From contig NZ_AQQR01000022.1 of assembly GCF_002210095.1 (NCBI RefSeq), positions 1 to 57,383 of the forward strand: a stretch of DNA of 57,383 nt, given 5' to 3'. Source of the DNA: Marinibacterium profundimaris. Lineage in GTDB: Bacteria; Pseudomonadota; Alphaproteobacteria; Rhodobacterales; Rhodobacteraceae. The notes beneath the pieces are model-generated. The model worked only from the letters and a program-made list of their open reading frames with translations. It had not been told where the DNA came from and searched no databases. The position numbers and the translations under genes are program-made. Shown one piece after another: positions 48,590-57,383 of this stretch. Each line of letters begins with the position of its first letter. The stretch's first letter is position 1.

Positions 48590-49363
48590 TCAGGCGATGA
48601 TCAGCTCAAGCCCGAGCCCGCGCATTTCCTTGACCACTTCGACCGACGCGTTGTTGTCGGTGATCAGCATGTCGGCCTCGGTCAGGGCGGCGATTTTGGC
48701 GGTGGCGACGTGCTTGAGCTTGGAGTGGTCCGCCAGGAACACCACCTTGCCGGCGGCCTGGATCATCGACTTCTTGATCTCGGCCTCCTGCCAGTTGCTG
48801 TTGGTGAAACCCTTCTGCGCATGGACCCCCGCGCAGCTCATGAAGGCGACATCGGCATTAATCTCGCGCAGAAGCAGCTCCCCGAATGGCGAGACGAGCG
48901 AATTCAGCTTCGGCCGCAATGTCCCTCCGGTCACGATGACCGTGGCACCCGGATGTTCGCTCAGGATCGCCGCGACCGACAGCGAATTGGTCACCACGGC
49001 GATATCGGTCAGGGTATGGGGAATCTGGCTTGCCAGCGCCGTGACCGTCGAACCCGTATCCATGATGATCGTCTCGCCATCCCGGATCATCGAGGCGGCG
49101 AGCCCGGCAATTGCCTCCTTCTCGGCGCTGTGCATCACCGCGTTCATCTCGGGCGGGCGTTCGTACCGGCTTGGCCGGGCCGAGATCGCCCCGCCCCTAA
49201 TGCGGCGCAGGATCTGCGAGCGTTCCAGATAGGCAAGATCGGCGCGGATGGTGACGCCGGAAACGTCGAGTTCTTCGGCCAGTTCCAGCACGTCGACACG
49301 ACCGTGGATGTTCAGCTGGTCGACGATCTTCTGCTGTCGTTCGCTGGCTTTCAGTGAAGGCAT
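48590..49363 (-). CDS. DeoR-family transcriptional regulator
   Basis: The protein has 257 residues from ATG 49363. The N-terminal HTH is ERQQKIVDQLNIHGRVDVLELAEELDVSGVTIRADLAYLE. The DeoRC effector domain contains MDTGSTVTALASQIP, VVTNSLSVAAIL and the C-terminal VFLADHSKLKHVATAKIA. Such regulators usually sense phosphorylated sugars, which fits the PfkB and SIS genes at 39503-41633. Confidence 0.92.
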   Translation of the reverse strand: MPSLKASERQQKIVDQLNIHGRVDVLELAEELDVSGVTIRADLAYLERSQILRRIRGGAISARPSRYERPPEMNAVMHSAEKEAIAGLAASMIRDGETIIMDTGSTVTALASQIPHTLTDIAVVTNSLSVAAILSEHPGATVIVTGGTLRPKLNSLVSPFGELLLREINADVAFMSCAGVHAQKGFTNSNWQEAEIKKSMIQAAGKVVFLADHSKLKHVATAKIAALTEADMLITDNNASVEVVKEMRGLGLELIIA

Positions 49364-49846
49364 CTGTAACTGCTCATACTTCGGTGCTGCGGGTCGGCCC
49401 CAGCGTGTCATCAATCTGATCCGAATTCCACGATATCCGCCCCGTTTCATGTGCCTTGAACCTGAAACGTTGCCTCCATGCGCAGACCGGACCGCGTCGC
49501 GGATCCGCGCGGAGGCGTCGCCCGGGCACCGCCAGCGGACCGCGCCAACAATCATTTACAAACTTTTACGAAAGCGCAACTTGGAAATTCACATCCATTT
49601 GAAGTGAAAGCCGCCACTACGGCCCGGGAATCGCAGCCAAACTCCGCTTCACTTTCCATTTCTTCAATCATATAGAGCCTTGACGCGCTGACCCCACTGG
49701 CGACATGGCGCGCAAAAATGCGGCAGGAAGCTTTCTTTTTCGAGGTCCTAATCTTTTATTTTGACGCACAAGTAAGATTCTTCATTGCCCTGCGGCGCAG
49801 GATCGGAAAGCCTCACGCTATCAACCGCCTGACAATGGAGAACGGC
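49364..49846. promoter_or_regulatory. Divergent region between the DeoR gene and the amino-acid ABC operon
   Basis: No gene is seen in this roughly 480-bp gap. It includes a TTTACGAAA motif (49565-49573) and the AT-rich stretch 49725-49790 with TTTCTTTTTCGAGG. These suggest DeoR autoregulation and the promoter of the binding-protein gene at 49847. Confidence 0.4.
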
Positions 49847-50698
49847 ATGACCCCTGCACTGAAGGCCCTCGGACTATCGTTCTTGACACTGATGGCAGCG
49901 CCGGTGATGTCCACCGCGCAGGACGCGCCGTCGCTCAACGGCACCACCCTGCCCCAGTATGCGGCCCCCGAAGGCGGCCTGGTTGCCGAGATCCAGTCGC
50001 GCGGCAAGATCGTGAACGGGATCGAGGCACAGAACCCGCCGTTCGAATATGTCGACAACGGCGAGATCGTGGGCTTCGACATCGAGGTCACAAACCTGTT
50101 CGCCGAATCCCTGGGCGTCGAGGCCGAGTTCATCGACACCGCGTGGTCGGGCGTGATCCCCTCTCTTTATACCGACAAATTCGACATGATCTGGTCGGCC
50201 ATGACGATCACCGAGCCCCGGAAGGAAGCGGTGAGCTTTTCCAAGCCCTATGCCTCGGACAAGGTGGAATTCATCGTTCAGGCCGGCAACACCGAGATCA
50301 CGTCGCTCGAGGATCTGAACGGCAAGGTTCTGGGCACGCAGCTGAATTCGGCCGCCGAATTCCAGGCCCAGCAGCTGATCGAGGAACACGACCTTGATAT
50401 CGAGCTGAAATCCTTCGACAGCTTCCAGGGTGCCTATCTCGACCTCAGGAACGGCAATGTCGATGCGGTGACCAGCACGCAGCTGAACAACCGCGTGCTG
50501 TTCGAAGCCAACCCCGGCGTCTACGAGGTGGCGATCGGTCTGCCGATCTACAACTTCGTCGGCGTGGCGATCCGCAAGCAGGACAGTGACCTGCTCGAAG
50601 CCGTGAACACCTTTCTCGACGCCAAGATCGCCTCGGGAGAGCTGGCCGCGCTGCAGGAAAAGTGGTTCGGCTACGCGATGGACCTTCCCGGGGAATAA
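49847..50698 (+). CDS. Amino-acid-type ABC transporter substrate-binding protein
   Basis: The protein has 283 residues. ATG 49847 has GGAG 6 bases upstream and starts a signal peptide (MTPALKALGLSFLTLMAAPVMSTAQ). The SBP_bac_3 fold is shown by NPPFEYVDNGEIVGFDIEVTNLFAESLG, DTAWSGVIPSLYTDKFDMIWSAMTITEPRKE and SFDSFQGAYLDLRNGNVDAV. These are ligand contacts of the polar amino acid and opine group. Confidence 0.93.
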   Translation: MTPALKALGLSFLTLMAAPVMSTAQDAPSLNGTTLPQYAAPEGGLVAEIQSRGKIVNGIEAQNPPFEYVDNGEIVGFDIEVTNLFAESLGVEAEFIDTAWSGVIPSLYTDKFDMIWSAMTITEPRKEAVSFSKPYASDKVEFIVQAGNTEITSLEDLNGKVLGTQLNSAAEFQAQQLIEEHDLDIELKSFDSFQGAYLDLRNGNVDAVTSTQLNNRVLFEANPGVYEVAIGLPIYNFVGVAIRKQDSDLLEAVNTFLDAKIASGELAALQEKWFGYAMDLPGE

Positions 50699-50707
50699 GC
50701 ACGTCAC

Positions 50708-51382
50708 ATGCCCGGTCTCGACTTTGACGTGATCCTCCAACGCTGGCCGGAATTCCTGGTCGGCGCGCGGGCCACGATCATCTACTCCGGAATATCGCTG
50801 TTCTTCGCCAGCGCCATCGGCCTTGCCGTGGCGCTGGCCCGCATGTCGCGCGTGACGCCGCTGCGCTGGTTCGCGCGCGGCTACATCGACTTCGTGCGCG
50901 GCACGCCGGCGCTGGTTCAGATCTTCTTCGTCTATTTCGGCCTGCCCGCCATCGGCATCAACCTGTCGGCGCCGACGGCGGCGGTGGTGGCCCTGTCGAT
51001 CAACAGCGGCGGCTACCTTGCCGAAATCTTCCGCGGCGGTATCGCCAGCGTGGACCGTGGCCAGGCCGAGGCCGCGCGGTCACTTGGCATGTCAGGCGCC
51101 GAGTCGATGCGGCGGATCATCCTGCCGCAGGCCGTTCTGCGGGTCGTCCCGGCCGCAGCCGGCGAATTCACCAACCTGGTGAAGGGCACATCGCTGCTCT
51201 CCACGATCTCGGTCACCGAGCTGACCCGCGTGGCACAGGTGATCGTCGGCACGACCTTCCGGCCCATCGAGGCCTATCTCGCTATCGCGGTGATCTATTT
51301 CATCCTCAACGCCTTCATCGCGCAGGGCGCGGTTTGGCTGGAGCGCAGGCTGATGCGCGCGCAGGGGCTGATCCATGTCTGA
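50708..51382 (+). CDS. Amino-acid ABC transporter permease (HisM/GlnP type)
   Basis: The protein has 224 residues with five membrane helices. The His/Glu/Gln/Arg/opine TMD pattern is clear: [20 protein letters not shown] and the EAA loop [25 protein letters not shown]. Only one permease is present, so it may act as a homodimer. It overlaps the ATPase gene by 8 bases. Confidence 0.94.
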   Translation: MPGLDFDVILQRWPEFLVGARATIIYSGISLFFASAIGLAVALARMSRVTPLRWFARGYIDFVRGTPALVQIFFVYFGLPAIGINLSAPTAAVVALSINSGGYLAEIFRGGIASVDRGQAEAARSLGMSGAESMRRIILPQAVLRVVPAAAGEFTNLVKGTSLLSTISVTELTRVAQVIVGTTFRPIEAYLAIAVIYFILNAFIAQGAVWLERRLMRAQGLIHV

Positions 51383-52139
51383 GCCGATGGTGCGGATAAC
51401 CGGCCTGCGCAAGTCCTTCGGATCCAACGAGGTTTTGCGTGGCATCGACCTTTCGGTGGAAAAGGGCACGACGATCGCCGTGATCGGGCCCAGCGGATCG
51501 GGCAAATCCACCCTGCTGCGCTGCGTCAACCACCTGGATCCCCCCACAGCCGGCAGCATCGAGATCGACGGCGAACCGATGTCCCTGAGACCGGATGCCC
51601 CGTACCGCCGGCAAGAGGCGCAGCTGAACCGGATGCGTTCGCAGGTCGGCATGGTATTCCAGCGCTTCAACCTGTTCCCGCATCGCAGCGCCATCGGCAA
51701 CGTGATGGAAGGCCTTCTGGTGGTACGCCGCATGGCCGAACCCGAGGCCCGCCGCATCGCCGCCGCCATGCTGGATCGTGTCGGGCTGGCCGCCAAGATG
51801 GACGCCTATCCCGCGCAGCTTTCGGGCGGGCAGCAACAGCGCGTCGCCATTGCCCGGTCGCTGGTGATGGAGCCCAAGGTCATGCTCTTCGACGAGGCGA
51901 CCTCGGCGCTGGATCCCGAACTGGTAGACGAGGTTCTGACCGTGATGCGGGAGCTGGCCGCCGAGGGGCTGACGATGATCGTCGTCACCCACGAGATGGG
52001 CTTTGCCCGCGACGTGGCCCGCAGCGTCGTGTTCATGGACCAGGGCGTGATCGTCGAACAGGCGGCTCCGCAGGATATCTTCGTTGCCCCCCAACACGAC
52101 CGGACACGCCAGTTTCTCAGAAAGGTACTGCACCATTGA
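51375..52139 (+). CDS. Amino-acid ABC transporter ATPase (GlnQ/HisP type)
   Basis: The protein has 254 residues. Walker [11 protein letters not shown]-loop FQRFNLFPH, signature LSGGQQQR, Walker [15 protein letters not shown] and VTHEMGFA are all present, as in the polar amino-acid importer family. It overlaps the cyclic amidohydrolase gene by 4 bases, so transport and catabolism are co-translated. Confidence 0.95.
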   Translation: MSEPMVRITGLRKSFGSNEVLRGIDLSVEKGTTIAVIGPSGSGKSTLLRCVNHLDPPTAGSIEIDGEPMSLRPDAPYRRQEAQLNRMRSQVGMVFQRFNLFPHRSAIGNVMEGLLVVRRMAEPEARRIAAAMLDRVGLAAKMDAYPAQLSGGQQQRVAIARSLVMEPKVMLFDEATSALDPELVDEVLTVMRELAAEGLTMIVVTHEMGFARDVARSVVFMDQGVIVEQAAPQDIFVAPQHDRTRQFLRKVLHH

Positions 52140-53509
52140 CCGACGGAATTCTGATCAGGGGCGGCACGATCGTCACGCCGGAGGCTGTTTACGAGGCCGA
52201 TATCACCGTGCGCGACGGGGTCATTGCGGCCATCGGCCGTGACCTGCCCGCCGACCCGGACAGCGCGGTGTTTGATGCCACCGGCCTGCACATCCTGCCC
52301 GGCATGATCGACCCGCATTCCCACCTGTGGGAACCGGGCTTCATCTCCGACGACGATTTTCGCGACAGCACGGCCTCGGCCGTCGCCGGCGGCGTGACCA
52401 CGATCATCGAGATGCCGCTGACCACGCCCGAGGTGCTGGATCTCGAGATCTTCAGACAGAAAGCCGAACTCGGCCGCCGTACCTCGCATACCGATTTCGC
52501 GCTGCACGGCGGGGTGCGCCCCTCGAACCTCGGCGATCTCGAGGCGATGTGGGACGCCGGTGCGACCGCCTTCAAGATCTTCACCTGCGACACCGGCTGC
52601 GCGATGCACGGGGTCATCGACGATGCCGACCTGCGCGATGCGCTGGCGACCATCGCGGGATTTGGCGGGATCGCGACCTTTCACGCCGAGAACGACGAGC
52701 TACTGATCGCCAACCGCAAGCGACTGGACGCCGTCGGCCGCACCGACAATGCCGCCTTCAACGAATGGCGCGATGAAACGGTCGAACTGGAGGCGATCAA
52801 CCGCATCCTGTTCTACGCCGGCCGCACCGGCGCGCGGGTCAATATCGTTCATGTCACCTCCCCGGCCGGGGTTGCGCTGGTGCAGCGTGCCCGGTCCGAG
52901 GGGATCGACGCCACCGCCGAGACCTGCCCGCACTACCTCTACCTGACCGATCAGGACATCGAGACGCGCGGCGCCTGGGTCACCTGCTCGCCGCCGATGC
53001 GCGGCCCGGATGCCCGGGACGCGATGCGCCGGCTGGTGGCCGATGGCACGATCATGACCGTCGGCTCCGATCACGGGCCGGTCGATCCGGAGCTGAAACG
53101 GCGAGGCGGCAACAACGTCTTCGCCGGCCAGCCCGGGATGCCGGCGAACGAGACGATGGCGCCGCTGATGCTGGACCTCGTGGCGCGCGGCGAGCTGACC
53201 CTTGGCCGGCTGGCCGAGGTCATGTCCGAAGCGCCCGCTCGGCTTTACGGGCTCTACCCGCGCAAGGGCGCGATCCGGGGCGGATCGGATGGAGATTTCA
53301 CCCTTGTCGACCTGAACGCCACCTGGACGATCCGGGGAGCCGAACTTGTCGGCCGCGCCGGATGGACCCCCTACGAGGACGAGACGGTGACCGGCCGGGT
53401 CGCGGCAACGATCATCCGGGGCCGCATCGCCGCACGCGACGGCCGGCCCGTGGCCGAGCCGGGACAGGCGGCCTTCATCCCGCGCATCGGTGCGTCGAAC
53501 GCCCTATGA
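52136..53509 (+). CDS. Cyclic amidohydrolase, allantoinase/dihydroorotase-like
   Basis: The protein has 457 residues from TTG 52136, which overlaps the ATPase stop and follows AAAGG. Metal ligands are His61/His63 (DPHSH), the likely carboxylated Lys in AGATAFKIF, His in TFHAEND and NIVHVTS, and Asp in VGSDHGPV. The sequence is closest in style to allantoinase and dihydropyrimidinase-type enzymes. It would open a cyclic ureide or imide brought in by the adjacent importer. Confidence 0.9.
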   Translation: MTDGILIRGGTIVTPEAVYEADITVRDGVIAAIGRDLPADPDSAVFDATGLHILPGMIDPHSHLWEPGFISDDDFRDSTASAVAGGVTTIIEMPLTTPEVLDLEIFRQKAELGRRTSHTDFALHGGVRPSNLGDLEAMWDAGATAFKIFTCDTGCAMHGVIDDADLRDALATIAGFGGIATFHAENDELLIANRKRLDAVGRTDNAAFNEWRDETVELEAINRILFYAGRTGARVNIVHVTSPAGVALVQRARSEGIDATAETCPHYLYLTDQDIETRGAWVTCSPPMRGPDARDAMRRLVADGTIMTVGSDHGPVDPELKRRGGNNVFAGQPGMPANETMAPLMLDLVARGELTLGRLAEVMSEAPARLYGLYPRKGAIRGGSDGDFTLVDLNATWTIRGAELVGRAGWTPYEDETVTGRVAATIIRGRIAARDGRPVAEPGQAAFIPRIGASNAL

Positions 53510-54192
53510 CAACACGGAAGACCAAGATGACCCAAGACGACCTGATCACCATTCCCGCTCGCCACGGCAAGGCCGCGACGCTGAAAGCAGGGCAATCCCT
53601 GCGGCTGATCAACACCCACGGCACGCAGGTTGTCGATTGCTGGGCCTGGCGGCAGGACGACCTGTCCGAATTCATGTCGATGGAGGCCACGCGGGTCTGG
53701 AACCAGCGGCTGAACCCGGACTTCGGCGACACCTTCGTGACCAACCACCGCAACCCGATCCTGACCATCGTCGAGGACACCTCGCCCGGGGTCCACGACA
53801 GCTTCATGGCTGCCTGCGACCGCCGCCGCTATGAACGACTGGGCGTGACCGAGTATCACCGCAACTGCTTCGACAACATGATCGAAGCTGTGCGCGAGCT
53901 GGGCTACGAGATCCCTCATCCGACGCTGGCCTCGCTCAACGTCTTCATGAACATCGCCGTGATGCCCGACCTGCGCAGCCTCGATACCCGGCCGACCGTC
54001 ACGAAACCGGGCGATTACATCACCTTCCGGGCCGAGATGGATTGCATCGTCGCATTCTCCGCCTGCCCGCAGGACATCGTGCCGATCCAGGGCATGGAGG
54101 ACAACATCCCGCGCGACGCGCATTTCTGCGTGCTGGACGACGGGTTCCCGGACGTCCCCGGCACCAGCACCTGGACGCCAGATACAAAGTGA
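53506..54192 (+). CDS. DUF1989 (urea carboxylase-associated) family protein
   Basis: The protein has 228 residues from ATG 53506, which overlaps the previous stop; ATG 53527 is an alternative. Family features are IPARHGKAATLKAGQSLRLINTHGTQVVDCWAW, the Cys-containing CDRRRYERLG segment, NCFDNM and PSLNVFMN-like ASLNVFMNIAV. Members accompany urea carboxylase or guanidine/urea degradation genes, though no urea carboxylase lies here. It points to ureide or guanidine-like nitrogen. Confidence 0.85.
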   Translation: MTTRKTKMTQDDLITIPARHGKAATLKAGQSLRLINTHGTQVVDCWAWRQDDLSEFMSMEATRVWNQRLNPDFGDTFVTNHRNPILTIVEDTSPGVHDSFMAACDRRRYERLGVTEYHRNCFDNMIEAVRELGYEIPHPTLASLNVFMNIAVMPDLRSLDTRPTVTKPGDYITFRAEMDCIVAFSACPQDIVPIQGMEDNIPRDAHFCVLDDGFPDVPGTSTWTPDTK

Positions 54193-54507
54193 CCAGCTAC
54201 GGCCGGGCCCTGCGCCCGGCCGCATTCCGGAACATCGTCACCAAATCAACGCCTTAATCGCCCGGCCGACGGCCCGGCTCCTCCAACATCCGCTATCCGG
54301 GCGCGCAACCGTTTCAGGCACATCCGGGAATGTCTGCTCAAAAACAAAGCGCTCCCGCCAAATAGTACCCAGTGACACAATCTGGCGGATTGAGTGTCCC
54401 CGCGCCGATTTCCTAGCGTCGCATCGGCTTCGAAGTCATCCGCTCGATGAAACGTCCCGCGCATGCAACCGGGCCAGACCAGAACATCCACTGCAGGAAG
54501 CGTTAAC
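54193..54507. other. Intergenic region before the second polyamine-type ABC operon
   Basis: It begins with a 9-bp perfect hairpin (54200-54208 with 54214-54222) that may end the preceding operon, although no T run follows. A CCGCCA...TGGCGG interrupted inverted repeat lies near 54356-54390. The rest should be the promoter of the binding-protein gene at 54508. No gene is seen. Confidence 0.45.
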
Positions 54508-55542
54508 GTGCACGTAAAACCCAAACTTACCCTCACATCGGCCCTGACGGCCGTGGGACTGACCGCCAGCATCGCGACCGCGCAGGACTTCTCCGGCCAG
54601 ACCCTCATCGTCGGCACATGGGGCGGCGATATCGAACGGCTGCTCAAGGAACACGCGGCCGCGCCTCTCGAGGAAAAGACCGGCGCCAAGGTCGAATTCC
54701 TGCTGGGAGGATCCGGAGACCGCATGGCCAAGATCTATGCCGAGCGCCAGAACCCGACGATGGATGTGACCTTCCAGAACATCTACGAAGCGCCCCAGCT
54801 GCTGGCCGACGACCTGGTAGTCGCGCCCGACCCCGAACTGGACATATACGAGACCGTCTGGGACGGCATGAACGACGGCTGCTATGCCATGTCTCTTGTG
54901 GGCCTGGGCATCGCCTATTCCAAGGACCTGGTGCCCGAGCCGCCCGAATGGGCCGACATGTGGAAGCCCGAATACAACGGCATGATCGCCATGGCGCCCT
55001 ATCCGTCCTCCGAAGGCGACGGTCTGCTGGGTGTCGCGGCTCGCCTCGAAGGGGCAGACGAACATGACGCCGACGTTGCCTTTGCCAAGGTTGCCGAGCT
55101 TGGCGAACCCGCGCTCACCTATACCTCGCTGGACGAGGTCTTTGCCCTGATGGAAGCCGGCGAAGTCGCCATGGCGCCGATGATCTCGGGCTACGTGCTG
55201 GCCGGGCTCAAGGAATTCCCCGGCATCGGGTTCTCCTTCCCCACCGACCCCGGCCCGGTTCTGATCCGCGACATGGTCTGCCAGGTCAAGAACAGCCCGA
55301 ACCCGGAACTTGCGCAGATGTTCATCGAATACGCGCTGTCGGCCGAAACCCAGAAGGCCTATGCCGAAGAGATCTATTTCGGCCCGACCAATTCGACCGT
55401 GAAGCTGTCCGAAAGCGCCGCCGCCGACACGATCAACTCGCCCGAAGAGGTCGAAAGCCTGCTGGCGCTCGACTGGCCCTGGCTGATCGAACAGCGCGCC
55501 GACTGGACCGAGCGCTGGAACAAGGACATCATGGGCCAGTAA
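54508..55542 (+). CDS. ABC transporter substrate-binding protein, PotD-like
   Basis: The protein has 344 residues. GTG 54508 follows AGGAAG and opens a signal peptide ending in ATAQ. The family pattern is TLIVGTWGGDIERLLKEHAAAPLEEKTGAKVEFLLGG, GLGIAYSKDLVPEPPEWADMW and PTNSTVKLSESAA. It begins a six-gene operon that crosses the circle join and ends with the oxygenase at 2638. Confidence 0.93.
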   Translation: MHVKPKLTLTSALTAVGLTASIATAQDFSGQTLIVGTWGGDIERLLKEHAAAPLEEKTGAKVEFLLGGSGDRMAKIYAERQNPTMDVTFQNIYEAPQLLADDLVVAPDPELDIYETVWDGMNDGCYAMSLVGLGIAYSKDLVPEPPEWADMWKPEYNGMIAMAPYPSSEGDGLLGVAARLEGADEHDADVAFAKVAELGEPALTYTSLDEVFALMEAGEVAMAPMISGYVLAGLKEFPGIGFSFPTDPGPVLIRDMVCQVKNSPNPELAQMFIEYALSAETQKAYAEEIYFGPTNSTVKLSESAAADTINSPEEVESLLALDWPWLIEQRADWTERWNKDIMGQ

Positions 55543-55544
55543 CC

Positions 55545-56396
55545 TTGCTGACACGACGCAGCGCAGGACTACTCGTTGCTCCGGCCGTCATCCTGACGGT
55601 CGGAGTTTTCGTTGCGCCCTTCCTTCTGCTTCTGGCCATGAGCATCTGGTCCCAGCCGCCCGGGTCGCTGATCCTCGATCCCACGCCGACGATGGAAAAC
55701 TACGTCCGCATCGCCGGTGACGGCTATTACATCCGTGGCCTTCTGCGCACGCTCTGGCTGAGCCTGTCCACCACTGCCATCGCCGCCCTGCTCGCCCTGC
55801 CGCTGTCATGGTGGATCGTGCTGCGGGCCGGCCGGTTTCGCGGGCTGATGCTGACGCTGGTGCTGATCCCGATGGTCTGTGGCGCGCTGCTGCCGACACT
55901 GGGGTTGATGAACCTGCTGGGCCCGCTGGGCGTAATCAACGGAACGCTGAAATCGCTGGGCCTGATCGACCGGTCGTGGAAGATGCTCGGCAACCAGACC
56001 GGCATCCTGATCGGGCTGGTTCACGCCTTCCTGCCGCTGATGGTGCTGCCGCTGGTTTCTGCGCTCGACCGCCTGCCGGCGGATGTCGAAAGCGCCGCCA
56101 TGTCGCTGGGCGCGAACCGCCGCAAGGTCTGGCGCCGCGTGATCCTGCCGCTGGCCGCCCCCGGCCTGATCGCTGGATCAGCCCTCGTGTTCTGCGCCGC
56201 ACTGACCTCGTTCGTCACGCCGCTGATCCTGGGCCAGGGCAAGGTCGCCACCTTCGCCACCATGGCCTATCAACAGGCCTCGCTGGTGCTCGACTGGCCT
56301 TTCGCCTCGGCGCTGGCCGTGGTCATGCTGGTCATCCTCGCCCTGATCGGAGCCGGAGCCTGGGGCGCCCAACGCTGGGCCGCTGACACCCCATGA
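55545..56396 (+). CDS. ABC transporter permease, PotB type
   Basis: The protein has 283 residues with six membrane helices. TTG 55545 is the likely start, 2 bases after the preceding stop; the ribosome site is poor, so translational coupling is probable. The EAA loop is [26 protein letters not shown]. It overlaps the next permease by ATGA. Confidence 0.93.
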   Translation: MLTRRSAGLLVAPAVILTVGVFVAPFLLLLAMSIWSQPPGSLILDPTPTMENYVRIAGDGYYIRGLLRTLWLSLSTTAIAALLALPLSWWIVLRAGRFRGLMLTLVLIPMVCGALLPTLGLMNLLGPLGVINGTLKSLGLIDRSWKMLGNQTGILIGLVHAFLPLMVLPLVSALDRLPADVESAAMSLGANRRKVWRRVILPLAAPGLIAGSALVFCAALTSFVTPLILGQGKVATFATMAYQQASLVLDWPFASALAVVMLVILALIGAGAWGAQRWAADTP

Positions 56397-57178
56397 AACT
56401 GAAGACGATCCTCTGGGCCGCGTTGACCTTCGCCGTGCTGCTCTATCTCATTGCGCCGATCGCCGTGCTGATCTTTTCGGCCTTCGACGACGGCAAGTTC
56501 TTCCGCTTTCCGCCCCGCGAATTGTCGCTACGCTGGTTCCGCGCCGCGCTGGACAGCTCGGAATACCGCAGCGCGCTGGTCAATTCGACGATCATCGCCT
56601 GCCTCGCCTCCGTTCTGTCGGTCACCTTCGGCATGATGGCCGCGCTCGGCCTGACCCGGGGCGGCCTGCGGTCCCGTCCGGCGATCGAGATCCTGCTGCT
56701 CGCGCCCCTGACCCTGCCGCTTGTGGTCTGGGCCATCGCGCTCATCCAGATCTACGCGCGGCTCGGGCTCAGCGGGTCGTTCTGGGGCCTCCTGCTGGCC
56801 CATACGATCATCATCCTGCCCCTGTCCGTCCGGATCCTCATGGCCACCTTATCCAATATCGACCCCAACCTCGAAGACGCCGCCCGCAGCCTGGGCGCCC
56901 GCCCGATGCGGGCCTTTGCGCGTACCACGCTGCCGCTGGCCATGCCCGGGGTGCTGACCTCGGCGGCCTTCGGTTTCCTGATTTCCTTCAACGACGTGGT
57001 CGTGACCACCTTCATCGCCGGCGCCTCGTGGATGACCTTCCCGGTGCGCATGTACTCCCAATTGCGCGGCCAGGGCGTGGACCCGATCACGCTGGCCATC
57101 GGTGCGATGATCGTGGCCCTGACCCTCGTCATCGTCGCCCTCGGCGAGGCGCGCTTCAAATGGTCCCGCCGCATATGA
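56393..57178 (+). CDS. ABC transporter permease, PotC type
   Basis: The protein has 261 residues with six membrane helices. The EAA loop is [26 protein letters not shown] and the N-terminal [18 protein letters not shown] is typical of PotC. The stop overlaps the ATPase ATG (57175-57177) by ATGA, which fixes the ATPase start. Confidence 0.94.
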   Translation: MKLKTILWAALTFAVLLYLIAPIAVLIFSAFDDGKFFRFPPRELSLRWFRAALDSSEYRSALVNSTIIACLASVLSVTFGMMAALGLTRGGLRSRPAIEILLLAPLTLPLVVWAIALIQIYARLGLSGSFWGLLLAHTIIILPLSVRILMATLSNIDPNLEDAARSLGARPMRAFARTTLPLAMPGVLTSAAFGFLISFNDVVVTTFIAGASWMTFPVRMYSQLRGQGVDPITLAIGAMIVALTLVIVALGEARFKWSRRI

Positions 57179-57383
57179 CCAGCTATCTCAAGATCGACCG
57201 CATCGGGAAATCCTACGGAACCACCCGGGTGCTTCAGGACGTCAGCCTCGATGTCGCGCCCGGCGAATTCACCGTGCTGCTCGGCCCGTCTGGCTGCGGC
57301 AAATCCACCCTTCTGCGTATCATCGCCGGGCTTCTGGACTGCGACAGCGGCACGCTGATGCTGCAAGGCCACGACATCACCGC
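57175..57383 (+). CDS. N-terminal part of the PotA-type ATPase, continuing at base 1
   Basis: The frame reads [20 protein letters not shown], then Walker [10 protein letters not shown] (residues 37-45) and [13 protein letters not shown]. The last 43 bases repeat the first 43 of the window. Joining 57340 to base 1 gives one uninterrupted 1068-nt gene of 355 codons plus stop ending at 902. The start is fixed by the ATGA overlap with the upstream permease. Confidence 0.95.
   Translation, partial: MTSYLKIDRIGKSYGTTRVLQDVSLDVAPGEFTVLLGPSGCGKSTLLRIIAGLLDCDSGTLMLQGHDIT
57341..57383 (+). repeat. Terminal direct overlap with bases 1-43 (circular junction)
   Basis: All 43 bases are identical to the start of the window. 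Such end overlap is what an assembler leaves on a circular molecule, here giving a circle of 57,340 bp. Confidence 0.95.

Overview
The window is best read as one circular plasmid of about 57.34 kb. Bases 57341-57383 repeat bases 1-43 exactly, and an ABC-transporter ATPase gene that starts at 57175 continues in frame across the join to 902. The replication module is repABC (repA, repB and repC on the minus strand, with an antisense ctRNA between repB and repC). Together with the GC-rich coding sequence and TRAP/ABC-rich catabolic content, this points to an alphaproteobacterium, most likely of the Rhodobacteraceae (inference; no rRNA gene is present).

Layout. (1) 1-2720: end of a polyamine-type ABC operon that begins at 54508 across the join, then a COG0212 cyclo-ligase-like gene, a 2-oxoglutarate/Fe(II) oxygenase and two tandem terminators. 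(2) 2.8-8.6 kb: a decayed accessory zone with IS6, IS3 and IS256 transposase fragments, an XRE regulator and one unrecognised gene. (3) 8.6-18.7 kb: a complete type I-E CRISPR-Cas locus on the minus strand, cas3-cas8e-cse2-cas7-cas5-cas6e-cas1-cas2, followed by a leader and an array of 27 repeats and 26 spacers of 32 bp. (4) 18.8-23.1 kb: repC, ctRNA, repB, repA and a divergent brnT/brnA toxin-antitoxin pair. (5) 23.3-34.2 kb: a catabolic island with a GntR regulator, amidase, TRAP transporter, Baeyer-Villiger-type monooxygenase, hydrolase and two SDR dehydrogenases. (6) 34.3-35.3 kb: IS30 and acyltransferase remnants. (7) 35.3-49.4 kb: a second island with SIS, PfkB and BtpA proteins, three NodB-like deacetylases, two ATZ/TRZ-type amidohydrolases, an ABC importer and a DeoR regulator. 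(8) 49.8-54.2 kb: an amino-acid-type ABC importer with a cyclic amidohydrolase and a DUF1989 protein. (9) 54.5-57.4 kb: start of the ABC operon that closes the circle.

The most interesting signal is in the cas3-cas8e gap. Two degenerate CRISPR repeats flank a 20-nt pseudo-spacer. Its first 17 nt match, at 16 positions, a site preceded by an AAG PAM and lying against the -35 element of a promoter that reads toward cas8e. The single mismatch is at position 6, one of the bases that type I-E Cascade flips out. This is the layout expected of a Cas-regulating guide RNA (CreR/CreA-like). Downstream, a strong Shine-Dalgarno sequence precedes a four-codon ORF that could be a CreT-like element or an upstream ORF.

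No relaxase, type IV secretion genes or recognisable oriT were seen. The plasmid appears to persist through repABC partitioning and brnTA, and to carry transport and ring-opening or oxidation functions for organic nitrogen compounds and ketones.
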